DNA from: an uncultured Sutterella sp.
GTDB lineage: Bacteria; Pseudomonadota; Gammaproteobacteria; Burkholderiales; Burkholderiaceae_F
Direction: 5' to 3'
NCBI GenBank assembly: GCA_900545335.1
Contig: UQYP01000010.1
Span: 23,875-87,874, forward strand
Length of the DNA stretch: 64,000 nucleotides
Shown here: piece by piece, positions 58,454 to 64,000 of the stretch
Numbering within the stretch: the stretch's first letter is position 1
Layout: each line of letters opens with the position of its first letter
Position numbers and translations under genes: made by a program
Notes under the pieces: model-generated
The model's database searches: none
Told to the model about the DNA's origin: nothing
What the model saw: only the letters and a program-made list of their open reading frames with translations

Positions 58454-59218
58454 ATGTCTGCATTATCTTTCTGCTTTGAAAGCAATCAAGTCCGAGTTCT
58501 CGGCGACACATTCAATCCCTTATTCGTGGCTCTTGACATTTGCAAAGCCCTAGGACACTCTAACCCTAGACAAGCAATAAAAGACCACGTTGATCCTGAC
58601 GACCTTTGCAAACAAGAAATCACCGACAGCCTGAACCGCAAGCAAGAGGTCAACTGTGTCAATGAGTCCGGAATGTACGCCCTGATCTTTGGCTCTAAAC
58701 TTCCGAGCGCCAAGCGCTTTAAGAAATGGGTAACCTCTGAGGTGTTGCCTGCTATTCGCAAGAATGGCCAATATTCAACTACCGAGAAATCCTCGGAAGT
58801 TGTACCTCTTACTCCCAGGCAGCAGTACAAAATCCAACGGGCGGTGGCCGAGCGGGCCAAAGGCTCCCACGTCCACTTCAACACGATCTACAAGGCCATC
58901 AAGATCTATTTCAAAGTGGCCAAATACGACCAAATTCCAGCCTCTCGTTTTGACGAGTGCATCAATTTCATTCAAACCGTGGATCTTCGAATTCCGGAAG
59001 TGCTGTCTGACCAGCCGGTCGAGTTCCCGAAGCCTCAGCTTCCATCTTGTCCTCACTGTGAGCTTATTACCAGAGGGAACTTGCATCAGGCCAGCGTCAA
59101 AGAGATCCAACAATTGACCATTGATGCCAGAAATGCTTTAGCAGAGATGGAGAAAGAGCGTATCCGGGCATGGACGTGCCTGCATGAGATAGTTTTCAAA
59201 CTTAAAGTGTTTGCTTAA
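58454..59218 (+). CDS. Phage antirepressor (BRO-N domain, P22 AR-like C-terminus)
   Basis: 254 residues. BRO-N domain at 1-105: LSFCFESNQVRVLGDTFNPLFVALDICKALGHSNPRQAI, NESGMYALIFGSKLPSAKRFKKWVTSEVLPAIRKNGQY. C-terminal part LTPRQQYKIQRAVAERAKGSHVHFNTIYKAIKIYFKVAKYDQIPASRFDECINFI resembles the P22 antirepressor C-domain. Such proteins inactivate the phage repressor and start lytic growth. Its start is controlled by the C4-like element upstream. Single gene with its own terminator. Confidence 0.88.
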   Translation: MSALSFCFESNQVRVLGDTFNPLFVALDICKALGHSNPRQAIKDHVDPDDLCKQEITDSLNRKQEVNCVNESGMYALIFGSKLPSAKRFKKWVTSEVLPAIRKNGQYSTTEKSSEVVPLTPRQQYKIQRAVAERAKGSHVHFNTIYKAIKIYFKVAKYDQIPASRFDECINFIQTVDLRIPEVLSDQPVEFPKPQLPSCPHCELITRGNLHQASVKEIQQLTIDARNALAEMEKERIRAWTCLHEIVFKLKVFA

Positions 59219-59225
59219 CTCAATG

Positions 59226-59250
59226 CCCCGCTTCGGCGGGGTTTCATTTA
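59226..59250 (+). terminator. Terminator of the antirepressor gene
   Basis: CCCCGC-TTCG-GCGGGG hairpin with TTTC following, eight bases after the stop. Confidence 0.85.
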
Positions 59251-59775
59251 TTTGTCAAGATAGTCCTGTTTTTTTAATTCCTTGATTGGATTAGCAGACC
59301 ATCGAGCGGCTAAACGCTCTAAATCTTGATATAGCGTTTTCGTCTGCTTTTCTTGACGCAAATTCATAACAAATCCAGCAGCCGAATCCCAAGTCTTGAT
59401 GATTTTTGAGCATTGGAGATCTTTGTACACATCTTCGTCAAAAGCGTTCAGACGAATTCCCACCGCTATAAATTCCAATTGATCCAAAGCGTATAGAACA
59501 TCATCCCTTATTTTTTGAGATTCTTCTCCCGCTTTATTGATTAGATCAGATAAATTCCCTTTCTTTTCCCGGCACTCATACATAACTTTGAACGCTCTTT
59601 TCAGCGTTGGATCTTCGCGCTGTTTTAGTATGAGATCAACAACCGCACGCTTTTTGGCCATGATCTCATTTTTTCTAATAGCTTTATAAGCAAAGAATAC
59701 CAAAACGATCTGAACGAAAAGAGCCAGTAAAGATACTGACTCTGCAAAAGAAAGTTCAAAAGTAAGCTGTTCCAT
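59248..59775 (-). CDS. Prophage membrane-anchored protein of unknown function
   Basis: 175 residues: one N-terminal membrane helix (SVSLLALFVQIVLVFFAYKAI) and a charged helical cytoplasmic part (about 35-175) resembling DUF4760-type proteins. No catalytic motif seen. There is no ribosome site before its ATG; instead a 13-codon frame with a perfect one ends 18 bases upstream, so translation is likely coupled to that frame. It faces away from the lysis genes and may be a lysogenic-conversion or exclusion gene (inference). Confidence 0.7.
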   Translation of the reverse strand: MEQLTFELSFAESVSLLALFVQIVLVFFAYKAIRKNEIMAKKRAVVDLILKQREDPTLKRAFKVMYECREKKGNLSDLINKAGEESQKIRDDVLYALDQLEFIAVGIRLNAFDEDVYKDLQCSKIIKTWDSAAGFVMNLRQEKQTKTLYQDLERLAARWSANPIKELKKQDYLDK

Positions 59776-59793
59776 GTTTATAACGAGAAAAGA

Positions 59794-59835
59794 CTACCAG
59801 CCGTCGTAGCCTTCCATTGCGTGATTAAATAACAT
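59794..59835 (-). CDS. 13-residue ORF upstream of the membrane protein
   Basis: Reads MLFNHAMEGYDGW then TAG. AAGGAGA at 59848-59842 is six bases before its ATG, the best ribosome site in this part of the prophage, and a good promoter lies just upstream. The next gene lacks a ribosome site. Either a leader peptide/translational relay or a small toxic-type peptide; not distinguishable here. Confidence 0.5.
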   Translation of the reverse strand: MLFNHAMEGYDGW

Positions 59836-59857
59836 TGTGTGTCTCCTTGTAGTGAAA

Positions 59858-59886
59858 AGTATAGTTATACGTAGTTTCTTTTACAA
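59858..59886 (-). promoter_or_regulatory. Promoter of the small-ORF/membrane-protein unit
   Basis: Minus strand: TTGTAA (59886-59881), 17-base spacer, TATACT (59863-59858). Confidence 0.65.
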
Positions 59887-60410
59887 GAAGAAGACTGTTA
59901 GCGATTGTATTACGAGAACCATCTCAAATATTTGAGAATATCTAATAACTAAGGCCGTGTTCTAAAGACTTCGCTTCGGCGGGGTTTCGTTTTCGAATAC
60001 AGAGAAGCCGGAGCGAACGCCCCGGCTTTTTAGCAAATCCCGATGCTTAAGCAGAGCGGGCGACTTGAAGTTGATACAAAACCGTGAATTTTCGTCACGG
60101 TTTCGACTGAACAGTAAACGAACAGTTAACCTGATTAGACATTTTTAGACGAATTTTTAGACGTTTTTTGTTTGCGCTTGAACTTACAACAAACTGCAGC
60201 AAGTTGAAATTGTGCAATTTTACGGTGGCCCTAGTCACCATTAAAAACTTAATAAAATACCTGTAAATAAAGGAACTAACGGCGGACTCAGTCACCACTT
60301 ATAAGGATAGAATTAGGCAAGAATTTGTTTGCACAGTTTTGCAAAAAATGTCTAACAATTATCCGAGCTGTAAAACTTTTACAGTAAATGTACAGTTAAC
60401 TACCTACTGT
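59887..60410. other. Non-coding prophage region with terminators and direct repeats
   Basis: 524 bases without a supported gene. Plus-strand terminator AGCCGG/CCGGCT with T5 at 60006-60031; hairpin AAACCGTGA/TCACGGTTT (60079-60103) that can end the minus-strand lysis transcript; three TTAGAC repeats (60135-60170); a 20-bp direct repeat ACAGTAAAYGWACAGTTAAC at 60111-60130 and 60381-60400. AT-rich overall. Could contain a control or replication site. Confidence 0.5.
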
Positions 60411-60623
60411 CTAATTTTTACTTGAGCGCTTCAAGATAGCTGTCAGCTCTTTTGAGTAGCTCCTCACCTCGGACCGCCATTCTTGCAAGCTGGCCTCGTT
60501 CACGGCGGCAGGTTGCCAGATCTGTTCGGGCGTTGTTGAAGTCGTTAAGCTCGCGCAACCGCTTAGCATTGTCATTGCGCACGCGCTCAAGAGAAGCAGT
60601 GAGCTCTTTAATTTGAATTTCAT
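60411..60623 (-). CDS. Rz1-like outer-membrane spanin lipoprotein (nested in Rz)
   Basis: 70 residues. Lipoprotein signal peptide with lipobox MLSGC (Cys23), then a short periplasmic chain with a Thr/Pro stretch. The frame lies inside the Rz gene in a different phase and ends seven bases beyond it, the classic Rz/Rz1 nesting. With Rz it bridges inner and outer membrane and fuses them at the end of lysis. Confidence 0.85.
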   Translation of the reverse strand: MKFKLKSSLLLLSACAMTMLSGCASLTTSTTPEQIWQPAAVNEASLQEWRSEVRSYSKELTAILKRSSKN

Positions 60624-60798
60624 AGTCTTGTTTTACCTTTCGTTGAGCATTTGCGACAGCGGCGGATTGCATGGCTTCGGCTTCCGCTTTTCCGTGATCG
60701 TACCCAGCGTCATAGCAGAAGTAACCGACTAAACCCGTGCAAAGAAGCCCGCAAGCAAAACTCAAGATGCCAATTTTTGTTGAGTCAAACTTGATCAT
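60418..60798 (-). CDS. Rz-like inner-membrane spanin
   Basis: 126 residues. N-terminal membrane helix (IGILSFACGLLCTGLVGYFCYDAG), then a long periplasmic coiled coil (KVKQDYEIQIKELTASLERVRNDNAKRLREL) ending in LATCRRERGQLARMAVRGEELLKRADSYL, typical of phage Rz. Overlaps the lysozyme gene by four bases upstream and contains Rz1. Part of the lysis cassette. Confidence 0.85.
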   Translation of the reverse strand: MIKFDSTKIGILSFACGLLCTGLVGYFCYDAGYDHGKAEAEAMQSAAVANAQRKVKQDYEIQIKELTASLERVRNDNAKRLRELNDFNNARTDLATCRRERGQLARMAVRGEELLKRADSYLEALK

Positions 60799-61322
60799 TT
60801 TGATGAAATTGTGTTTTCAAACTCTGGAATAAAACGATTGAGCCAAGTTGGGGTATCAGGATATTGACCGGTCTTGCAGATCAGGGTTTCAATCTTTCGG
60901 CGGGTCTCTAAGCCTTTGTACTTGACCCCGGCTGAATAGACCCAAGCCTTGAGTCCTTCGCACGCTCCGGAGTAATCCCCACTATTGAGTTTCCGAACAA
61001 GGGTTGATGAGCAAAACTGCCTTTCGCCTACGTTGTATGCGAAACTGACGTATGCATCGAACTCAAATTGAGTCAAAGGCACATGGACGCACTTTTGAAC
61101 CGCTCTTTGAGCGTCTTGGACATCTTGAGAAAGGAAGTCAACGGCTTGTTGTTTTGAAATCCTTTCTCCGATTGCCAAACGGGGATCCGCATGGCCGAAA
61201 CCTACAGTTGGCAGATCCCCGGGAACCGGGATGTAAACTTTATCGCTAAAACCTTCAAACCCTGCAATTGCAAGCAGGCCCGCAACGCTCAGTGAGAGGA
61301 TCGCTGTTTTAATCCGGTTCAT
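60795..61322 (-). CDS. Phage lysozyme (GH24), SAR-type endolysin
   Basis: 175 residues. A weakly hydrophobic N-terminal segment (TAILSLSVAGLLAIAG) is followed at once by the catalytic Glu23 in GFEGFSDK, then VPGDLPTVGFGHAD (Asp36, Thr39), LTQFEFDAYVSFAYNVGE and GLETRRKIE. The uncleaved, low-hydrophobicity signal is that of signal-arrest-release endolysins, which wait in the membrane until it is depolarised. Cleaves peptidoglycan glycan strands. Overlaps the holin gene by 14 bases. Confidence 0.9.
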   Translation of the reverse strand: MNRIKTAILSLSVAGLLAIAGFEGFSDKVYIPVPGDLPTVGFGHADPRLAIGERISKQQAVDFLSQDVQDAQRAVQKCVHVPLTQFEFDAYVSFAYNVGERQFCSSTLVRKLNSGDYSGACEGLKAWVYSAGVKYKGLETRRKIETLICKTGQYPDTPTWLNRFIPEFENTISSK

Positions 61323-61635
61323 TTTTAGCCCTCTTCATCTTTTCTTGGACTTCCTTGTCTTCACGGATATTCCAGGCAAGAGGATCCTTTTTGCGTGGCA
61401 CGGCAAGCCTGAACAGATACCTCAAGCCTTCCACCATCTTTGGACATGCCCCAATGAGCATGAAGATCAGATAAAGAGCGGTGAGCACACTGACCCAAGT
61501 TTCAATTGAATATCCCATCACAGTCATTCCTGTCACAGCAACCCCCGGGGATGCTTTTGCAGCTCCTACGGCACCGGATCCGGTCAGAGCTGTCAAAATT
61601 CTTTTCACAGGAGAAGAGTTCTCGGATTCACACAT
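61309..61635 (-). CDS. Putative holin
   Basis: 108 residues from ATG 61635 with AAGGAGA upstream. One certain membrane helix (SIETWVSVLTALYLIFMLIGAC) and a second weak hydrophobic stretch (GAVGAAKASPGVAVTGMTVMG), then a charged C-terminus rich in Lys, as in class II holins or pinholins. Directly upstream of a SAR endolysin, where a pinholin is expected. No sequence family is recognised with certainty. Confidence 0.65.
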   Translation of the reverse strand: MCESENSSPVKRILTALTGSGAVGAAKASPGVAVTGMTVMGYSIETWVSVLTALYLIFMLIGACPKMVEGLRYLFRLAVPRKKDPLAWNIREDKEVQEKMKRAKNEPD

Positions 61636-61645
61636 ACGCTTCTCC

Positions 61646-62182
61646 TTATTTGAACAAATTGAAGTAGATCCAATATTGGGCTGGCATCTCTCGCAACTTC
61701 TCGTTGTCCCAAATCTTCCAGCCAATACCAATCCTTATGCATTTCTTGAATCCAAAGATTTCGTAATGCTTGACATACATCCACTGGAAGGCAATATGTT
61801 CACCATTACGGTAGGCATTCCAATTGCAAACGCCGCTTATGCCGGTGTTGTCACCGATATTCGGATCTCCATCAACAGTAATTTCATCTTTGTCCGGATC
61901 CACACGGATGCCAAGCACTTCCATGTCGAAGCCATAACAGCAATTCCGCCAATACCAAGCTACGCGGCGCTTATACGTTGACCACCAATCTGTGCCTGGC
62001 CACTTTTCCTGATGACCGTCGTCTCCATCAGCGGTGTCGTAAGGCGTATCAAACCAACGTAACCAGTTAGGCAAATGACCGTTTTCAGTTACAAAAAACG
62101 GAAGGATCGGGCAAGGGATACGGCCGAAAACGGCCATAAAGACAGATGGGAAACTCAAAATCGCCCATTTCAGATACAGCAT
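61646..62182 (-). CDS. Phage protein of unknown function (DUF7338-like)
   Basis: 178 residues. Hydrophobic start (MLYLKWAILSFPSVFMAVFGRIPCPILPFF), then LPNWLRWFDTPYDTADGD and WSTYKRRVAWYWRNCCYGFDMEVLGIRVD, a pattern I know from uncharacterised phage proteins located beside lysis or tail genes. Aromatic-rich, no catalytic motif seen. Ten bases before the holin on the same strand, so part of the late operon. Family name is from memory and moderately sure. Confidence 0.55.
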   Translation of the reverse strand: MLYLKWAILSFPSVFMAVFGRIPCPILPFFVTENGHLPNWLRWFDTPYDTADGDDGHQEKWPGTDWWSTYKRRVAWYWRNCCYGFDMEVLGIRVDPDKDEITVDGDPNIGDNTGISGVCNWNAYRNGEHIAFQWMYVKHYEIFGFKKCIRIGIGWKIWDNEKLREMPAQYWIYFNLFK

Positions 62183-62229
62183 AAAAACCTCCTATGCTTT
62201 GTTTTCCATTCAAATCAAATGGAGTAAAA

Positions 62230-63384
62230 ATGAAAAATCCAACATCTAAAAAAATCGCGGCATTGAAGCCGCGGAGTACTCGATACTCAATTGCGTTAGA
62301 ACGAGGCCTGACAATCAGGATTCATCCTTCCGGGGTGAAATCTTGGCTTGTGAGAGTGCCTCAAAATGGGCGAACAATCGACATCACATTAGGTCGTTGG
62401 CCAGAAGTTTCTTTTGCGCAAGCCAAACATTTGGCCCGTAAGAAACTTAAAGAATTCGATTTGACCCCTGGGAAGGGGTATGTGTTAAAAGATGCCTTTG
62501 CGCTTTGGTGTGGCCTCAAGCGTGGGCGAATCGTCAGTTACAAAGAGGAGAAAAGACGAATTGAGCATTATTTGATGAAACCTTTAGGGTTCAGGCAGCT
62601 CGATGAAATTTCTGCTCCTCTGGTCATAAAAACAGTTCAACCAATTGCAAACTCAGGGAAAAGAAGCACGCTCAAACGTATTCTCATGAGAATGCGCGAG
62701 ATTATGAGTCTTGCGGTTTGCGCAGGGTACATTGAACACAATCCCATTTCGAACGTTTCAAAAGTCTTTCCTCCGCCTGTAACAAAGCCAATGCCGTCAT
62801 TAAATTGGCGGGAGCTTCCGCAAATCATGCATGTGATCAAGAAGGCACAGCCCCGCATGCAGCTCATCTTTTTGTTTTCTTTAGCGAGTATGCTCCGCCC
62901 GGGAGAGGTCGCCAAACTTGAGAAAGCATGGATTCAGGGCGACAACCTTGTGATCCCAGCAAGCCAAATGAAAAACAGGAGAGAGCACAGGGTACCGATT
63001 TCTTCCATTATGCGTTATGTGCTGGAGAAAGAAGCACAACTGTCTCCTCACCCCCGCAATCGTTACGTTTTTGCCGGTCGGAGATCCGATTCTCACATTT
63101 CGAAGCAGGCTCTGACCAAATGGCTGTTGAAGTCAGATCTTTCTGGAAAGCTCGTTGCTCACGGTCTGCGATCTTTGGCACGTGGTTGGATAGCTGACCA
63201 CGGCATTGAGTACGAGGTCGGTGAGACTTGTCTATCGCACAAGGTTGGCAGCGCAATTTACCGTGCTTATCAACGCTCTGATTTCTTAGATCAACGGCGT
63301 AAGGCAATGGAAGAATTTAGCCAATATATCTTGGACTGTGCTCAAAGTGCTGGGCTCATCGAAAAATTTGTTGAAGATTCATAG
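62230..63384 (+). CDS. Second tyrosine recombinase, probable tail-fibre invertase
   Basis: 384 residues from ATG 62230 (GGAG upstream). DUF4102-like start (LTIRIHPSGVKSWLVRVPQNGRTIDITLGRWPEVSFAQAKHLARKKL), catalytic residues Arg223 in SMLRPGEVAKLE, His311-x2-Arg314 in HGLRSLARGW, His337 and Tyr347 in AIYRAYQRSD. Shorter than and only distantly like the attL integrase. It lies on the opposite strand to the late genes, beside two convergent tail-fibre ends. A role in inverting that cassette is inferred from place; it could also be an integrase remnant of another element. Confidence 0.8.
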   Translation: MKNPTSKKIAALKPRSTRYSIALERGLTIRIHPSGVKSWLVRVPQNGRTIDITLGRWPEVSFAQAKHLARKKLKEFDLTPGKGYVLKDAFALWCGLKRGRIVSYKEEKRRIEHYLMKPLGFRQLDEISAPLVIKTVQPIANSGKRSTLKRILMRMREIMSLAVCAGYIEHNPISNVSKVFPPPVTKPMPSLNWRELPQIMHVIKKAQPRMQLIFLFSLASMLRPGEVAKLEKAWIQGDNLVIPASQMKNRREHRVPISSIMRYVLEKEAQLSPHPRNRYVFAGRRSDSHISKQALTKWLLKSDLSGKLVAHGLRSLARGWIADHGIEYEVGETCLSHKVGSAIYRAYQRSDFLDQRRKAMEEFSQYILDCAQSAGLIEKFVEDS

Positions 63385-63422
63385 CGATGTGTGAAACTCA
63401 GCACATTGATAACTCCGTGCCA

Positions 63423-63470
63423 GGCACTTAATTGAATCTAAAAAAAGTTCATATTAAGTGCCATTTTTTA
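63423..63470 (+). terminator. Terminator of the second recombinase gene
   Basis: Perfect 10-bp stem GGCACTTAAT (63423-63432) / ATTAAGTGCC (63453-63462), followed by ATTTTTTTA. It separates the recombinase from the silent tail-fibre frame. Confidence 0.85.
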
Positions 63471-63476
63471 TTAAAT

Positions 63477-63719
63477 GATTTTGTCCCAAACATGATTGGC
63501 GCGATCGGTACGCTTGGCTGGAACAACGGCGCTGAACATGGTTTTTCTAATGGTGTCTTTGGACAAACTAGAGATAGCGATTGCTTCTTAGATCCCGGCC
63601 GTGGTGCGGCTGCGGGAATCTGCGACTATGACCTCAACGCATCGAGATCAAGTTCTATTTACAGCGGAGACAAAGTTCAGCCTCCCGCTCTTCAAGTATT
63701 GTCCTGCATCAGAACTTAA
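63477..63719 (+). pseudogene. Silent, promoterless tail-fibre C-terminal cassette
   Basis: Open frame DFVPNMIGAIGTLGWNNGAEHG ... SRSSSIYSGDKVQPPALQVLSCIRT with no ribosome site and a terminator just in front. Its last 22 residues match the end of the convergent tail-fibre gene (SALYGGSKLQPAALQTLACIKF), and its start matches too (DFVPNMIG against DVWWPNIQG). It is not decayed. It reads as an alternative 3' end of the tail-fibre gene, stored in reverse orientation. Confidence 0.7.
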
Positions 63720-63942
63720 TGCATGCCAGAGTTTGCAATGCGGCCGGTTGCAGTTTTGAACCGCCATAAAGCGCACTCGTTTTTTGTGGACTGAAGAAAA
63801 CTCTATTGTTTCCTTGCTTGTCTCCAACGATGTCAGCTTGGATCTCATTCGTTCCTGGCCACACCTCAAAAGCTCCTGTTGAATTCGGGTTGAAAAGGCC
63901 ATGACTTGTATTTGCGGCGATCAATTCGCCTTGAATGTTTGG
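63486..63942. repeat. Inverted 16-bp sites bounding the tail-fibre ends
   Basis: CCAAACATGATTGGCG at 63486-63501 and, on the other strand, CCAAACATTCAAGGCG (63942-63927): 12 of 16 bases equal, located at the same point of both protein frames (PNM.IG / PNIQG). Candidate crossover sites for a 0.45-kb inversion. Confidence 0.5.
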
Positions 63943-64000
63943 CCACCAAACATCGGCGGTGGTTTCGGATATTTGATTGCCGTTCAGAACTGGGGCATCA
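63709..64000 (-). CDS. Phage tail-fibre protein, C-terminal part (5' part outside window)
   Basis: Frame enters from the window edge as DAPVLNGNQISETTADVWWPNIQGELIAAN and ends LYGGSKLQPAALQTLACIKF, 97 codons including the stop. The end pattern K(L/V)QP(A/P)ALQ(T/V)L(A/S)CI(K/R) is a common terminus of tail-collar/tail-fibre proteins. The C-terminus binds the host receptor. Its stop overlaps that of the silent plus-strand cassette by 11 bases. Confidence 0.75.
   Translation of the reverse strand, partial: DAPVLNGNQISETTADVWWPNIQGELIAANTSHGLFNPNSTGAFEVWPGTNEIQADIVGDKQGNNRVFFSPQKTSALYGGSKLQPAALQTLACIKF

Larger units (their letters stand above)
56535..64000. mobile_element. Prophage integrated at tRNA-Val, right end outside window
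   Basis: Starts at the 3' end of tRNA-Val. Contents: P4-type integrase, C4-like RNA and antirepressor, small membrane protein, lysis cassette (Rz/Rz1, lysozyme, holin), a second tyrosine recombinase and tail-fibre gene ends. attL core should lie in the tRNA 3' part (about 56500-56540); attR and the repressor/structural genes are beyond the window. Confidence 0.88.

Noticed and set aside
60095..60298. 67-codon minus-strand frame in the prophage gap
   Set aside because: Covers repeats and a hairpin, has no ribosome site and shows no recognisable protein pattern.
61481..61981. 166-codon plus-strand frame over the holin and the DUF7338-like gene
   Set aside because: Opposite to two well-supported phage genes with good ribosome sites; judged a shadow.
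62230..64000. Diversity-generating retroelement at the tail-fibre end
   Set aside because: No reverse transcriptase or template/variable repeat pair is present in the window; convergent alternative ends fit inversion instead.
1..64000. CRISPR array
   Set aside because: No regularly spaced repeats with unique spacers were seen on either strand.

Overview
Organism. The window reads as chromosome of a Gram-negative betaproteobacterium. It carries lipid A/LPS genes (a PAP2-EptA fusion, gmhA, rfbB/rfbC), DedA-free but Burkholderiales-like housekeeping blocks (greA-yhbY-rlmE-ftsH, dnaX-ybaB-recR, rho-trxA-fabI) and type B ribosomal protein L31. Moderate GC, C4-dicarboxylate transport, amino-acid importers and FeoAB suggest an anaerobic, gut-adapted member of the Sutterellaceae (Sutterella/Parasutterella type). 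The taxon is inferred from protein character, not from an rRNA gene, and stays provisional.

Layout. 1-9.7 kb: MATE pump, a GT-C glycosyltransferase, rpmE2 with a structured leader, a Dps-like ferritin behind a Fur-type palindrome, a SotB-like exporter, rho, trxA, fabI and a flavin oxidoreductase. 9.8-14.6 kb: hicAB toxin-antitoxin, then LysR, an ArgH-like lyase and a divergent Dcu carrier. 14.7-20 kb: 4.5S RNA, a two-component system and a divergent PAP2-EptA lipid A enzyme. 20-32.6 kb: mostly plus-strand housekeeping (GNAT, dnaX, ybaB, recR, gmhA, greA, rlmE, ftsH, sbcB) with AEC and EamA transporters. 32.7-35.7 kb: metN-metI-metQ behind a Met-codon leader peptide and alternative RNA hairpins. 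35.8-38 kb: glnS with an internal insertion of about 100 residues. 38-42.1 kb: an IS island, with an IS607-type element (serine TnpA, TnpB, likely omega RNA) truncating a fic gene, followed by an IS3-family element with a decayed orfA. 42.2-54.3 kb: Cys-rich Feo protein, feoAB fusion, Tat-exported aminotransferase, reductase, tandem racemase, rfbBC, uvrD, AAA ATPase. 54.4-56.4 kb: Fic protein and EamA transporter. 56.46-64 kb: tRNA-Val(GAC) and the start of a prophage.

Prophage. The integrase lies just downstream of tRNA-Val. A C4-like antisense RNA with two loops matching the translation start of a BRO/P22-type antirepressor follows. After a short membrane protein preceded by a 13-codon ORF comes a minus-strand lysis cassette (holin, SAR-type lysozyme, Rz with nested Rz1). 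At the right edge, the tail-fibre gene on the minus strand converges on a promoterless plus-strand reading frame that encodes an alternative version of the same C-terminus. A second tyrosine recombinase sits beside it, which suggests an invertible tail-fibre cassette.

Most notable signals: (1) the Met-codon attenuator of metNIQ, (2) the tail-fibre inversion cassette with its own tyrosine recombinase, (3) the C4-like RNA with duplicated target sites, (4) the PAP2-EptA fusion controlled from a promoter with phased direct repeats, (5) the GlnRS insertion. All functional statements come from reading the sequence and family knowledge; no database search was run.
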